From Flavobacteriaceae bacterium (GTDB lineage Bacteria > Bacteroidota > Bacteroidia > Flavobacteriales > Flavobacteriaceae), in contig CANGTQ010000009.1 in the NCBI GenBank assembly GCA_947456955.1, forward strand, positions 49,022 through 113,021: a DNA stretch of 64,000 bases. The letters are read 5' to 3'. The notes beneath the pieces were generated by a model. The model was given only the letters and a program-made list of their open reading frames with translations. It was not told where the DNA came from and made no database searches. Both the position numbers and the translations under genes were made by a program. Shown here one piece after another: positions 27,808 to 37,559 of the stretch. How positions within the stretch are numbered: position 1 is the first letter of the stretch; every line of letters begins with the position of its first letter.

Positions 27808-27947
27808 GAATTTAATAGTTATATTTAGAAAGCTATTTTTGATGTTTAAAGATAGCAAATGTAACTTCCTAAATTGTTAATCAATGGTTAATTTGGGTTA
27901 AATTTTGAGTAAAATTTGAATACTTTTACAAATTAAATGAATGGTAT

Positions 27948-28619
27948 ATGAAAGCAGCTTATGCTTTTTTATTTTTTATGTTATTTTCCTTCAAAGGTTT
28001 CTCTCAATTTGAGTTGCCAAAGAAGACAATTACTATTGCTCCGGTTTCTAATCCCAAGGGCGCTGATTCTCCAACAAGTTCAAAATCCATATCCTATCCT
28101 AGCATTTTTGACAAAAAAGACAAATTAGGTGAAAGTGTTTCATTATTAAAGAAAAAACCGGAAGAAGAGAAAAGTATCTTTGAAAAAGAACAATTTGCTA
28201 GTCCGGCTAAAGAGTACACCGATAAAATGAACAAGCAAGTTACCGATGGAAAGATATATGATTATTACAAAAAAGATTATCTGTTGGCAACTTATAAATG
28301 TTCTACAACCATTGCAAAATTTGCACTTAAGGATTTTGGAGAACCCGATGGTGATGTTGTTAGAATTTGGCTAAATGATGAAATTGTAATTAATGCCATT
28401 ACTTTAGAAAATGGTTATAGAGAAATTCAATTAAATCTTAGAAATGGTCAGAACTTATTAGTTATTGAGGCATTAAATGAAGGCATGGTTTCGCCAAATA
28501 CAGCACAGTTTAGTATTTTTAATGATAAAGGAGAAATCATAGGGAATAACCTTTCCGGATTGTTGACGAATGTTAAAGCTACCATTATCATTAATAAAGT
28601 TGACATTTTAGGCCAATAA
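27948..28619 (+). CDS. Secreted hypothetical protein (Flavobacteriaceae type)
   Basis: A 223-residue protein with a signal peptide cleaved after KGFSQ. The N-terminal half is low-complexity and charged (SKSISYPSIFDKKDKLGESV). The C-terminal 110 residues are a compact beta domain (FGEPDGDVVRIWLNDEIVIN ... NLRNGQNLLVIEALNEGMVSPNTAQFSIF) that looks carbohydrate-binding-like or immunoglobulin-like. I do not recognise a named family. It is monocistronic, with a terminator shared with icd. Confidence 0.7.
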   Translation: MKAAYAFLFFMLFSFKGFSQFELPKKTITIAPVSNPKGADSPTSSKSISYPSIFDKKDKLGESVSLLKKKPEEEKSIFEKEQFASPAKEYTDKMNKQVTDGKIYDYYKKDYLLATYKCSTTIAKFALKDFGEPDGDVVRIWLNDEIVINAITLENGYREIQLNLRNGQNLLVIEALNEGMVSPNTAQFSIFNDKGEIIGNNLSGLLTNVKATIIINKVDILGQ

Positions 28620-28621
28620 AA

Positions 28622-28656
28622 AAAGCGATTTTGTTTTGGAAACGAAACCGCTTATT
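28622..28656. terminator. Bidirectional terminator
   Basis: Long imperfect hairpin AAGCG..TTTTGTTT / AAACGAAA..CGCTT flanked by A and T runs between two convergent genes. Confidence 0.65.
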
Positions 28657-28678
28657 CTCTATATTCGGATTAAAATTT

Positions 28679-29902
28679 CTATCCCAATTTTACATCTAAG
28701 TTTTCTTTAATTGCAGCCAAGAAACCTTCGGTTGTTAGATAATCATCAGCGGTTAAACCTTCCGGCTTTACTAACATAGCTAAATCTTTTGTCATTTTTC
28801 CGCTTTCAACCGTTTCCACACAAACTTGTTCCAATTTTAAACAGAAATCTATCAATGCTTGATTGTTATCTAATTTTCCTCTGTGCTCTAATCCACGTGT
28901 CCATGCAAATATTGACGCAATTGGATTGGTAGAGGTAGCTTTTCCTTTTTGATGTTCTCTGTAATGACGGGTTACGGTTCCATGAGCTGCTTCCGCTTCA
29001 ACCGTTTTTCCATCTGGAGTTACCAAAACAGAAGTCATTAATCCCAACGAACCAAATCCTTGTGCCACAGTATCCGATTGAACATCGCCATCATAGTTTT
29101 TACATGCCCAAACAAATCCACCATTCCATTTCATGCAAGAAGCCACCATGTCATCAATAAGACGGTGTTCATAAGTCATTCCGTTAGCTTCAAAATCAGT
29201 TTTGTAATATTGTTGGTATACTTCTTCAAAAATATCTTTAAATCGACCGTCGTAAGCTTTTAAGATTGTATTTTTTGTTGAAAGGTATAAAGGCCATTTT
29301 TTTGTCAAAGCCATTTGGAAAGAAGAATGCGCAAATCCGTAGATGCTTTCGTCAGTATTATACATAGACATTGCAACACCATCTCCTTTGAAATCGTATA
29401 CATTCCAGGTTGTAGTTTCTCCTGCTTCGTTAGTGAAAGACATAGTCAATGTTCCTTTTCCTTTAATAACTTTATCAGTAGCTTTATATTGATCTCCAAA
29501 AGCATGACGACCAATAACAATTGGTTTTGTCCAGCCTTGAACATAGCGAGGAACATTTCTCATGATAATTGGTTCACGGAAAACCGTTCCGCCAACGATA
29601 TTACGAATCGTTCCGTTTGGAGATTTCCACATTTCAGAAAGATTAAATTCCTTAACTCTTTCTTCATCCGGAGTAATAGTGGCACATTTAATACCTACAT
29701 TATATTTTTTGATAGCTTCGGCAGAATCTATAGTAACTTGATCTTTAGTAGCATCTCTATGTTCAATACCTAAATCAAAGTATTTGATATCTAAATCGAG
29801 ATAAGGAAGTATGAGTTGTTCTTTAATAAAACTCCAAATGATTCGTGTCATTTCATCGCCATCCAATTCTACTATCGGATTAGCTACTTTAATTTTTGTC
29901 AT
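28679..29902 (-). CDS. icd: NADP-dependent isocitrate dehydrogenase
   Basis: A 407-residue homodimeric IDH of the eukaryote-like subfamily. It oxidises isocitrate to 2-oxoglutarate with NADP. Signatures: [14 protein letters not shown] at the N-terminus, [19 protein letters not shown] (substrate binding), [28 protein letters not shown] (metal-binding aspartates) and [15 protein letters not shown] (cofactor). Length is normal. A consensus -7 box (TATATTTG, 29937-29944) lies 35 bp before the start. Confidence 0.96.
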   Translation of the reverse strand: MTKIKVANPIVELDGDEMTRIIWSFIKEQLILPYLDLDIKYFDLGIEHRDATKDQVTIDSAEAIKKYNVGIKCATITPDEERVKEFNLSEMWKSPNGTIRNIVGGTVFREPIIMRNVPRYVQGWTKPIVIGRHAFGDQYKATDKVIKGKGTLTMSFTNEAGETTTWNVYDFKGDGVAMSMYNTDESIYGFAHSSFQMALTKKWPLYLSTKNTILKAYDGRFKDIFEEVYQQYYKTDFEANGMTYEHRLIDDMVASCMKWNGGFVWACKNYDGDVQSDTVAQGFGSLGLMTSVLVTPDGKTVEAEAAHGTVTRHYREHQKGKATSTNPIASIFAWTRGLEHRGKLDNNQALIDFCLKLEQVCVETVESGKMTKDLAMLVKPEGLTADDYLTTEGFLAAIKENLDVKLG

Positions 29903-29936
29903 ATGCTTTTGGTTGATTTTTATTTTTTTGCGGTAA

Positions 29937-29944
29937 CAAATATA
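29937..29944 (-). promoter_or_regulatory. -7 promoter element of icd
   Basis: TATATTTG on the minus strand, an exact match to TAnnTTTG, 35 bp upstream of the start codon. Confidence 0.5.
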
Positions 29945-30066
29945 ATTAATATGAGAAGAAGTCTATTGATAACCAAGTCTAAATCGATTGAATTATCATA
30001 TTGTTATTTAAACATTAAAAAAGTGATGATTTGATAAAATATATTGTTTACTATTAACAAAATAAA

Positions 30067-30106
30067 AAAAGTCCCGTCTTTTTGTGAATAGAGACGAGAC
30101 TTTTTT
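30067..30106 (-). terminator. Terminator after rplS
   Basis: Strong hairpin AAAAGTCCCGTCT / AGACGAGACTTTT between A and T runs, 20 bp after the rplS stop. Confidence 0.75.
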
Positions 30107-30126
30107 TATGAACAGAAAGTTTAGAA

Positions 30127-30477
30127 TTATCTTCTTCTTTCTTTGATTTTTGCTTTTTTACCAGTAAGTTCTCTAAAGTAGTAGATACGAGCTCTTCTAA
30201 CTTTACCTCTTTGGTTCACTTCTACTTTTTGTAAAGCTGGCATATTAACTGGGAAGATACGCTCTACACCAACTGAACCAGACATTTTACGAATTGTAAA
30301 AGTTTCAGTCATTCCAGCACCTTTTCTTTGGATTACTACTCCTTTGAAAAACTGTGTTCTTGTTTTTTCACCCTCTTTAATTTCGTAGTACACTGTGATA
30401 GTATCACCAGCGCCAAACGCAGGGAAATCTTTTTTTGTTGATAATTCGTTGTTAACGAAATCTACTAAATTTGCCAT
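30127..30477 (-). CDS. rplS: 50S ribosomal protein L19
   Basis: A 116-residue ribosomal protein. Characteristic segments: FGAGDTITVYYEIKEGEKTRTQFFKGVVIQRKG, then TFTIRKMSGSVGVERIFPVNMPALQKVEV and RRARIYYFRELTGKKAKIKERR. It is encoded downstream of trmD, the common gene order. The start at 30477 (MANLVDFV) is the usual N-terminus. Confidence 0.97.
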   Translation of the reverse strand: MANLVDFVNNELSTKKDFPAFGAGDTITVYYEIKEGEKTRTQFFKGVVIQRKGAGMTETFTIRKMSGSVGVERIFPVNMPALQKVEVNQRGKVRRARIYYFRELTGKKAKIKERRR

Positions 30478-30661
30478 TTTTTTAATTATTATGGTTTTAA
30501 ATCGGAGCAACATTCACGGTTTTCGCCAGAGGTTGGTCAAATGTGGGGGCAAATATAGCAAAGAATTGATAATTGACAATGGATAATTGATAATTTTTTA
30601 GTTCTCTGTCTCAGTCTTAGTTTGCAGTCAATTTTACTGTGACTGCGACAGTAAACTGTGA

Positions 30662-31339
30662 CTAATCTTCTAGTAAATCCGGACGCCTATTCTTGGTGTG
30701 TTCAAACGCCATGTCTTCCCTCCATTTGTCAATTTTAGCAAAATGTCCGCTAGTCAAGACTTCGGGAACTTTCCAGCCTTTGTAATCTGCAGGCCGCGTA
30801 TATATTGGTCCCGATAATAAATTATCCTGAAAACTATCTGTCAGTGCCGAAGTCTCATCGGATAAAACACCTGGAATTAATCGGATAATAGCATCGCAAA
30901 ATACAATAGCACCGATTTCACCTCCCGAAAGGACATAATCTCCAATTGAAATTTCTTTGGTAATAAAATGATCACGAACACGTTGGTCTACTCCTTTATA
31001 ATGTCCGCAAAGAATAATAATGTTCTCATACATCGAAGCGGTGTTGGCCATTTTTTGATTCAATGTTTCTCCATCGGGTGACATATAAATGATATCGTCG
31101 TAGTGTCGTTGACTTTTTAAATGGGTAATACAATCATCAATAGGCTGTACCATCATTACCATTCCAGCGCCACCACCAAAGGGGTAATCATCAACAGACT
31201 TTTGTTTGTTGGTTGTATAATCTCTTAAATTATGAAAATGTACTTCCACTAAACCTTTTTCGATAGCACGTTTCATTATCGATGCTTCAAAAGGGCTTTT
31301 CATTAATTCAGGTAAAATGGTGATGATGTCTATTCGCAT
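30662..31339 (-). CDS. trmD: tRNA (guanine37-N1)-methyltransferase TrmD
   Basis: A 225-residue SPOUT methyltransferase that makes m1G37 in tRNAs. The trefoil-knot motifs are clear: [46 protein letters not shown]-terminal [18 protein letters not shown] is standard. The -7 box TATATTTG at 31344-31351 ends only 4 bp from the start codon, which predicts a leaderless or nearly leaderless mRNA. Confidence 0.96.
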   Translation of the reverse strand: MRIDIITILPELMKSPFEASIMKRAIEKGLVEVHFHNLRDYTTNKQKSVDDYPFGGGAGMVMMVQPIDDCITHLKSQRHYDDIIYMSPDGETLNQKMANTASMYENIIILCGHYKGVDQRVRDHFITKEISIGDYVLSGGEIGAIVFCDAIIRLIPGVLSDETSALTDSFQDNLLSGPIYTRPADYKGWKVPEVLTSGHFAKIDKWREDMAFEHTKNRRPDLLED

Positions 31340-31343
31340 GGTG

Positions 31344-31351
31344 CAAATATA
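31344..31351 (-). promoter_or_regulatory. -7 promoter element of trmD
   Basis: TATATTTG on the minus strand followed by CACC and the ATG. The transcription start should fall at or next to the start codon. Confidence 0.5.
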
Positions 31352-31384
31352 TAAAATAGTATGTGAACACTGAACTACGCCTGT

Positions 31385-31505
31385 ACTAACGAAGGAAGTA
31401 TCGAAGTGAGGAGCTATTCCCGCTATCCGCTACAATCTTTTTATACCTGACAGGTTTTAAAACCTGTCAGGTATAAAAAGGATTTCCACTTCTATCGGGG
31501 CTAAA
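31385..31505. repeat. Intergenic repeat with a perfect 44-bp palindrome
   Basis: Bases 31438-31481 form a perfect palindrome with 22-bp arms and no loop; the central 20 bases are CTGACAGGTTTTAAAACCTG in part, centred at 31459/31460. The flanks (GAGCTATTCCCGCTATCCGC before, AAGGATTTCCACTTC after) are in a style I associate with dispersed repeats of Flavobacterium genomes. No second copy is seen in this window. Confidence 0.65.
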
Positions 31506-31524
31506 CTACCGTTACAATTAGAAC

Positions 31525-32325
31525 TTATTTCTTGGTTGCTTTTATTGAATACACTAAAGGTATTTTATTTCCAAATGTTTTAATCCTAAACTTATTCGGT
31601 TCAAATTCTTCCATTTCATTCAAACAGTTATAAGGAGAATAATCATATTCATTAAAACAGTTTATCTGCAACCCGTTACCAATCAAAGCATTTACTATTT
31701 CAGATATAGGATGATTCCAACCGATAGTTTGATTACTTATACTAGCTTCTTTATTGGCATAGGTTCCCAATTCGTCTTCTATAATTGGCTCAATATTAAA
31801 GTAGCTGTAAAAAACTTCTTTAAAATTGTTGTCATACATCCAAACTAAAGGATGAAAATCCGCCATGATGAAAGTGCCGTTTGGCTTTAAAAAATGGGTA
31901 ATAACCTGGGCCCATTTATCTAAATCGGGTAACCAACCAATGGTTCCATAACTCGTAAATACTATATCAAACTGCTCGTCTAAATGCGTTGGAGTATCAT
32001 ATACATCACAACAAATAAATGCAGCATCCAAACCTAATTTTGTATTAAACGCTTTGGCTTTTTCTATTGCTTTATCCGAAAAATCAACACCTACCACTTT
32101 TGCACCCATTCTCGACAGCGAAAGTGAGTCTTGACCAAAATGACATTGCAAATGCAGTATTTTTGTATTAGATATATTGCCTAAAAGGGCTAACTCAATT
32201 TGATTCAAAGTCGATTTACCTGCTAAAAATGATTTCACATCATAAAAATCTGAATCAATGTGAATGTCAGTTTTATTGTTCCAAGTTTGTTTGTTTATTT
32301 TGATATAATCTGGCAAATTTTCCAT
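31525..32325 (-). CDS. Class I SAM-dependent methyltransferase
   Basis: A 266-residue methyltransferase. Motif I is KILHLQCHFGQDSLSLSRMG, followed by VVGVDFSDKAIEKAK (motif II) and FDIVFTSYGTIGWLPDLDKW (motif IV). The substrate cannot be told from sequence. The ATG at 32325 is used because the codon at 32331 is TTG. It is monocistronic and divergent from the immunophilin gene. Confidence 0.85.
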   Translation of the reverse strand: MENLPDYIKINKQTWNNKTDIHIDSDFYDVKSFLAGKSTLNQIELALLGNISNTKILHLQCHFGQDSLSLSRMGAKVVGVDFSDKAIEKAKAFNTKLGLDAAFICCDVYDTPTHLDEQFDIVFTSYGTIGWLPDLDKWAQVITHFLKPNGTFIMADFHPLVWMYDNNFKEVFYSYFNIEPIIEDELGTYANKEASISNQTIGWNHPISEIVNALIGNGLQINCFNEYDYSPYNCLNEMEEFEPNKFRIKTFGNKIPLVYSIKATKK

Positions 32326-32390
32326 TTTCAAAAATTAATGTAGTTCTCAAATGTACTATTTTGTAGGTAGTTCTTAACAGATTTTATTTG

Positions 32391-32398
32391 TAAGTTTG
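32391..32398 (+). promoter_or_regulatory. -7 promoter element of the immunophilin gene
   Basis: TAAGTTTG, an exact TAnnTTTG match 22 bp before the start codon. Confidence 0.4.
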
Positions 32399-32420
32399 CG
32401 CCACAAATAAAAAACAAAAG

Positions 32421-33353
32421 ATGGAAAACGGAATATTTGCAAAGTTCAACACAACAAAAGGTTCAATTTTAGTAAAACTAACACACGACTTAACACCAGG
32501 AACAGTGGGCAATTTTGTCGGATTGGCAGAAGGACAATTAGAGAATTCGGCTAAACCAATGGGAAAACCTTATTATGATGGATTAAAATTTCACCGAGTA
32601 ATTCCTGATTTTATGATTCAAGGTGGTTGCCCACAAGGTATTGGTACTGGTGGTCCTGGATATAACTTTGATGATGAGTTTCATCAAGATTTACGTCACG
32701 ATACACCAGGTGTACTATCAATGGCTAACTCAGGTCCGGGAAGCAATGGTTCGCAATTTTTTATTACACATGTAGCTACTCCATGGCTAGATGATAAGCA
32801 TACTGTTTTCGGAAACGTTATAGAAGGTCAAGATGTTGTTGATGCAATTGCTCAGGGTGATTTAATTGACAGTATAGAAATTGTCAGAGTAGGTGACGAT
32901 GCTAAAAATTGGAATGCTATTGAAGCCTTCAGAACATTTGAAGGTTCAAGAGCTAAAAGAATTGAAGAAGCAAAAAAACAAGCTGAAGTGGCTATGGAAA
33001 AACTAGCTGCTGGTTTTGAAAAAACAGAAAGTGGTTTGCGTTATAAATTCATTCAAAAAGGAAACGGAAAGCAAGCGGAATCTGGTAAAACTGTTTCTGT
33101 TCATTATACTGGTCAATTAGAAAATGGAAAAACTTTTGATTCTTCTTATCCAAGAAAAAAACCAATCGAGTTTCCTCTAGGAAAAGGACATGTAATTGAA
33201 GGTTGGGATGAAGGTATTGCATTATTGAAAGTTGGTGACAAAGCACGTTTTGTTATTCCTTCTTATTTAGGTTATGGTTCAAGCGGTGCAGGCGGTGTAA
33301 TTCCTCCGGATGCTACTTTGATTTTTGATGTTGAGTTGATGGACGTGAAGTAA
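32421..33353 (+). CDS. Dual cyclophilin-FKBP peptidyl-prolyl isomerase
   Basis: A 310-residue cytoplasmic protein without a signal peptide, joining two unrelated isomerase folds. Residues about 1-155 are cyclophilin ([31 protein letters not shown]). A charged helical linker runs to about 205. Residues about 205-310 are FKBP ([62 protein letters not shown]). Such cyclophilin-FKBP proteins were described from Flavobacterium johnsoniae. It probably acts as a folding helper. Confidence 0.92.
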   Translation: MENGIFAKFNTTKGSILVKLTHDLTPGTVGNFVGLAEGQLENSAKPMGKPYYDGLKFHRVIPDFMIQGGCPQGIGTGGPGYNFDDEFHQDLRHDTPGVLSMANSGPGSNGSQFFITHVATPWLDDKHTVFGNVIEGQDVVDAIAQGDLIDSIEIVRVGDDAKNWNAIEAFRTFEGSRAKRIEEAKKQAEVAMEKLAAGFEKTESGLRYKFIQKGNGKQAESGKTVSVHYTGQLENGKTFDSSYPRKKPIEFPLGKGHVIEGWDEGIALLKVGDKARFVIPSYLGYGSSGAGGVIPPDATLIFDVELMDVK

Positions 33354-33445
33354 GTAGAGAAACAATTTTGAGAATTAAAATTGTGTTAATCACTTATTCT
33401 AAACTTGTTTCAGAATCTAAAACCGATTAATATTTGATTAATCTT

Positions 33446-33482
33446 AAATTCCCAATCGGTTAAGGTTGGGAATTTTATTTAT
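33446..33482 (+). terminator. Terminator after the immunophilin gene
   Basis: Perfect stem AAATTCCCAA (33446-33455) and TTGGGAATTT (33466-33475) followed by T-rich sequence. Confidence 0.7.
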
Positions 33483-33509
33483 TTTTACTCGAATCAAAAA
33501 GCAAAATTC

Positions 33510-33842
33510 ATGAAATATAAAATAATATCTCTTATTGGATTAGTCGTAATTATCTATTCTTGCGCCTCTAAATCAAGTATTCCAACTACCGAAGTAAAAA
33601 AAGAAGAACTTAAAGCAACAGTTTCAATTCCAATTGCTACTGCTAAAAAAACTGTGATGACAGCTGAACTAGCTGAAGGAATGTCACTTTATGAATATAA
33701 TTGTGCAAAATGTCACAATCTTTACTCTCCAAACGATTTTAATGCAGAAGAATGGAAGCCAATTGTCGCAAGAATGCAAAAGGAAGCACAATTAACAGAT
33801 TTAGAAGGGCAAAAAATTTATAATTACCTTACTATGAATTAA
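33510..33842 (+). CDS. Small c-type cytochrome lipoprotein
   Basis: A 110-residue protein. The lipobox (IIYSCASKS, Cys near 18) is followed by a Ser/Thr/Lys-rich spacer and a cytochrome c domain with the heme motif CAKCH (residues about 69-73). Met in ARMQKEAQL may be the distal ligand. It probably transfers electrons at the cell envelope. It is monocistronic with its own hairpin terminator. Confidence 0.82.
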   Translation: MKYKIISLIGLVVIIYSCASKSSIPTTEVKKEELKATVSIPIATAKKTVMTAELAEGMSLYEYNCAKCHNLYSPNDFNAEEWKPIVARMQKEAQLTDLEGQKIYNYLTMN

Positions 33843-33866
33843 AAAAAACACTTTGATAATCGCATA

Positions 33867-33906
33867 AAAAAAGGCCAAAACTATTGTAGCGTTTTGGCCT
33901 TTTTAC
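33867..33906. terminator. Bidirectional terminator
   Basis: Strong hairpin AAAAGGCCAAAAC / GTTTTGGCCTTTT between the convergent cytochrome and DUF3276 genes. Confidence 0.8.
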
Positions 33907-33920
33907 TTTCGACTTATTTA

Positions 33921-34304
33921 TTAAATATCGTCAAAATCAATATCAGTGAAACTTTTTTCCGTAGTTGGTTTTTGATCTGAAGTTTCGGTTTCTTGGTTAT
34001 ATTCTCTTTTGAAATCTTTTTGATGTCTCTCAGAGATTACTTCTTCGCCTTTATGGTTTAAAACATAAGCGGTCATTTCTTCTAAAATTTCAGAGAAAGC
34101 GGCGAAGTCTTCTTTGTATAAATAAATTTTGTGTTTTTTGAAGTGAAAAGAGCCATCTTCTTCGGTGAACTTTTTACTTTCGGTAATGGTAATGTAGTAA
34201 TCATCTGCTTTTGTAGCTCTCACATCGAAGAAATAAGTTCTTCTTCCGGCTCTTAAAACTTTAGAAAAAATCTCATCTTTTTCTAACATATCATTTTCTC
34301 TCAT
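33921..34304 (-). CDS. DUF3276 / PUR-alpha-like nucleic-acid-binding protein
   Basis: A 127-residue protein. KVLRAGRRTYFFDVRATKADDYYITITESKK and KHKIYLYKEDFAAFSEILEEM form one PUR repeat of the type found in Bacteroidota and spirochaetes, where the protein binds purine-rich single-stranded DNA or RNA as a dimer. The C-terminal 30 residues are a disordered acidic tail. Another Met six codons in is an alternative start. Confidence 0.82.
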   Translation of the reverse strand: MRENDMLEKDEIFSKVLRAGRRTYFFDVRATKADDYYITITESKKFTEEDGSFHFKKHKIYLYKEDFAAFSEILEEMTAYVLNHKGEEVISERHQKDFKREYNQETETSDQKPTTEKSFTDIDFDDI

Positions 34305-34374
34305 ATTCTTTCAATCAATTAATAGTGTTTCAATACAGTTCAAAAATGGTAAAATTTTTGTTACTAAACAACAT

Positions 34375-36162
34375 TTAATTTAATTCTTTTTCCGAAAGTT
34401 GTTTCAAATATAATTCGGCATAATATCCTTTTTGGTTTACTAATTGATTATGAGTGCCTTCTTGAATAATTTGTCCTTCGTCTATAATAATGATTTTATC
34501 TGCATTTTTTGCTGAAGAAACTCGATGACTCACGATAATAGTAGTTTTATCTTTAGTGATTTCAAGAAGATTATTTAAAATTTGCTCTTCAGTTTCAGTG
34601 TCAACAGCTGAAAGACAATCATCAAATAATACTATTTCAGGTTTTTTTATAATGGCACGAGCTATAGAAACCCGTTGCTTTTGTCCACCTGAAAGGGTTA
34701 TTCCGCGTTCACCTAAAATGGTTTCGTATTGCTTTTTGAAATGAATAATATTATTATGAACTACGGCTTTTTTGGCAGCATCAATAACCTCTTCATCTGT
34801 AGCATTTTCTTTTCCAAATTTGATGTTATTTTTTATAGTGTCCGAGAAAAGAAAAGCATCTTGTGGAACTATGCCAATACTTTCTCTCAAATCGTATAAA
34901 TTCACCTCGTCAATCTTTTTGCCATCTATAGTAATTGTTCCTTCTTTGATATCATACATGCGGGTAATTAAAGATAAAATGCTCGATTTTCCTGAACCTG
35001 TTTTGCCTAAAACTGCTAAGGTTTCTCCTTTTTTTACCGTGAATGAAATGCCTTTTAATGCTCTGATTTCAGTGTCTTCATAAGTAAAACTTACATTTCG
35101 GAATTCAATATCGCCTTGAATAGTTGTTTTTTTATTTGCCTTTTCGCCCCGTGGGTTCGAGTCAGTGGTTTTGTTTTTGATATTGGGTTCGATTTTAAGG
35201 AATTCATTAATTCTTTTTTGCGAAGCTTCTGCTTCCTGAACCAATGAAGAAACCCAGCCAATTGAGGTGACAGGCCATGTTAACATATTAACGTATAGAA
35301 TAAATTCGGCTATGGTTCCAATGCTTTTTATGGTTCCATTAATGTACATCATTCCACCAAAGTAAATTACTATTAAGTTGCTTATACCAATCAAAGCAAT
35401 CATTAACGGACCGAATAGCGATTGCACTCCGGCCAAACTCAAGCTTTTGGCTTTACTTTCATTGGCTATATCGTCCAAATTGTTTTTATATTTTTTTTCC
35501 AAACCATAGGCTTTTACCACACGAATTCCGGAAAATATTTCTTGTGTAAAACTGAAAACCGTTGATAAATATTGTTGAAAAATAGTGCTGCGCTTATTTA
35601 TTTCCTGACTCAATTTAAAAATGATAAAAGCAAGAATTGGCAGCGGTAATATGGTATAGAGTGTCAGTCTTGGCGATACATTATACATATAAATAATAAC
35701 CACCGTAAAACTGATAAAGGTATTTATGGAGTACATTAAAGCTGGCCCAACATATTGTCTGACTTTAGCAACGTCTTCGCTAATTCGATTCATTAAATCA
35801 CCTGTTCGGTTGCGTTTATAAAAATTTTGGTCTAAGACTTCATAGTGTTTGAAGACCTCGTTTTTTAAATCAAACTCTACATGACGTGACATTACAATTA
35901 ATGTTTGGCGCATCAGGAATCGTAAGACACCAGCAATCAATGTGGTAATTAATACCCATATAATATTATGAATTAATTCAGCTTTAACTGCCTGACTGCT
36001 TAAACCATTTTTATGAAAATCTTCAATAATCATAAACGATTTACTAATAAGTTTCGGAGTGTATAAAGAAAAAATTTGCGAGGCAATTGTCATTATAATT
36101 CCCAATAAAAAATGGAATTTATATTTGACAAAATATTTGTTTAAATACTGAAGTTCTTTCAT
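34375..36162 (-). CDS. ABC transporter, fused permease and ATPase (exporter type)
   Basis: A 595-residue half-transporter. Residues about 1-310 hold six membrane helices (ABC_membrane), residues about 345-590 the ATPase. Walker A is LGKTGSGKSS, the signature is LSGGQKQR, Walker B is EIVLFDDCLSAVD and the H-loop is IIVSHR. The residue after the Walker B Asp is Asp, not the usual catalytic Glu, as in the degenerate half of heterodimeric exporters such as BmrC or TM287. No partner half is adjacent. Substrate unknown. Confidence 0.9.
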   Translation of the reverse strand: MKELQYLNKYFVKYKFHFLLGIIMTIASQIFSLYTPKLISKSFMIIEDFHKNGLSSQAVKAELIHNIIWVLITTLIAGVLRFLMRQTLIVMSRHVEFDLKNEVFKHYEVLDQNFYKRNRTGDLMNRISEDVAKVRQYVGPALMYSINTFISFTVVIIYMYNVSPRLTLYTILPLPILAFIIFKLSQEINKRSTIFQQYLSTVFSFTQEIFSGIRVVKAYGLEKKYKNNLDDIANESKAKSLSLAGVQSLFGPLMIALIGISNLIVIYFGGMMYINGTIKSIGTIAEFILYVNMLTWPVTSIGWVSSLVQEAEASQKRINEFLKIEPNIKNKTTDSNPRGEKANKKTTIQGDIEFRNVSFTYEDTEIRALKGISFTVKKGETLAVLGKTGSGKSSILSLITRMYDIKEGTITIDGKKIDEVNLYDLRESIGIVPQDAFLFSDTIKNNIKFGKENATDEEVIDAAKKAVVHNNIIHFKKQYETILGERGITLSGGQKQRVSIARAIIKKPEIVLFDDCLSAVDTETEEQILNNLLEITKDKTTIIVSHRVSSAKNADKIIIIDEGQIIQEGTHNQLVNQKGYYAELYLKQLSEKELN

Positions 36163-36307
36163 TGAAAATCGACAAAATTGGATTTTAGAAATAGTATATT
36201 GTTAAAATTTTTAAAATAATTAAATTATTACATTCTTGATTTAAATGGATTTTATTAACAAATTGACAACTATTATGGATTAAAGTGAATTTTCTTGAAT
36301 AAAGTTT

Positions 36308-36315
36308 TAATTTTG
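36308..36315 (+). promoter_or_regulatory. -7 promoter element of the dehydrogenase gene
   Basis: TAATTTTG matches TAnnTTTG, 41 bp before the start codon. No TTG at the standard spacing. Confidence 0.35.
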
Positions 36316-36356
36316 CTAGGCTTTTTAAAAAAAAGTCTTAATTAATACATTTCAAA

Positions 36357-37463
36357 ATGACTTCAGAAATTACTTCACCTTCAGAGCTAAAAAAAATAGA
36401 CCCCGTTTTTGGTCAGTTATCATTTGATAATCATGAACAAATTGTTTTTTGTAATGACAAAGATACAGGATTAAAAGCAATTATTGGAATCCATAATACG
36501 GTAATGGGACCAGCGCTTGGCGGAACTAGAATGTGGAATTATGCGAACGAATGGGAAGCTCTGAACGATGTTTTACGTCTATCACGCGGGATGACTTATA
36601 AGTCGGCCATAACAGGTCTAAATCTGGGTGGCGGAAAAGCTGTAATTATTGGCGATGCTAAAACAGATAAAACACCCGAAATGATAACTCGTTTTGGTCA
36701 GTTTGTAAATTCGCTAAGCGGAAAATACATCACTGCTGAAGATGTTGGAACTACTACTGAAGATATGGACAGAATTCATGAAGTGACTAACTTTGTTACC
36801 GGAATTTCTATAGAAAAAGGCGGTTCAGGAAATCCTTCTCCGGTAACTGCTTATGGCGTTTATATGGGAATGAAAGCGGCTGCAAAATACAAGTTTGGTT
36901 CCGACAATTTAGCTGGGAAAAAAGTTTTGGTGCAAGGAACCGGTCATGTTGGTGAAACGTTAATCAGCTATTTGACAAAAGAAGGAGCCATTGTTTTTGT
37001 ATCGGATATCCACCAGGACAAAATGGAGAACATGGTAACAAAATATGGAGCTCATATTTTTACAGGAGCTGATTTGTATAGCGCTGATGTTGATATTTAT
37101 TCGCCTTGTGCTTTAGGAGCAACTATTAATGATGATACAGTATATAAAATTAATGCCAAAGTAATTGCAGGAGCAGCTAATAATCAATTAGCAGTAGAAA
37201 ACATTCACGGATCAATATTAAGAGAAAGAGGTATTGCTTATGCACCTGATTTCTTGATAAATGCTGGTGGAATCATAAATGTTTATGGCGAATTGGTTAA
37301 GTATCCTGAAGGTGAAGCAATGAGAAAAACAGAGAATATTTATAACACAACGCTTGAGATTTTCAGTTTTGCTGATATAAATAATTTGACCACACAACAA
37401 GCTGCAATGCAAATTGCCCAAAATATTATTGATCAAAGAAAAAAAGAAAACGCTTCTAAATAA
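36357..37463 (+). CDS. Leu/Glu/Phe/Val dehydrogenase family enzyme
   Basis: A 368-residue amino-acid dehydrogenase with the leucine dehydrogenase layout. The catalytic domain has LGGTRMW, MTYKSAITGLNLGGGKAVIIGD (both conserved lysines) and YITAEDVGTT. The Rossmann domain has VLVQGTGHVGETL. It likely catalyses NAD-dependent oxidative deamination of branched-chain amino acids. It is upstream of nusB but separated by 96 bp. Confidence 0.9.
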   Translation: MTSEITSPSELKKIDPVFGQLSFDNHEQIVFCNDKDTGLKAIIGIHNTVMGPALGGTRMWNYANEWEALNDVLRLSRGMTYKSAITGLNLGGGKAVIIGDAKTDKTPEMITRFGQFVNSLSGKYITAEDVGTTTEDMDRIHEVTNFVTGISIEKGGSGNPSPVTAYGVYMGMKAAAKYKFGSDNLAGKKVLVQGTGHVGETLISYLTKEGAIVFVSDIHQDKMENMVTKYGAHIFTGADLYSADVDIYSPCALGATINDDTVYKINAKVIAGAANNQLAVENIHGSILRERGIAYAPDFLINAGGIINVYGELVKYPEGEAMRKTENIYNTTLEIFSFADINNLTTQQAAMQIAQNIIDQRKKENASK

Positions 37464-37559
37464 AGCCGATTACTTCTTCAATTCGCTACGCTTGTGTCAA
37501 AATATTTCATATTTTTGCAAAGCGAAATTCGCTTTGTTAATTTTTAAAAGTTCTTATAG

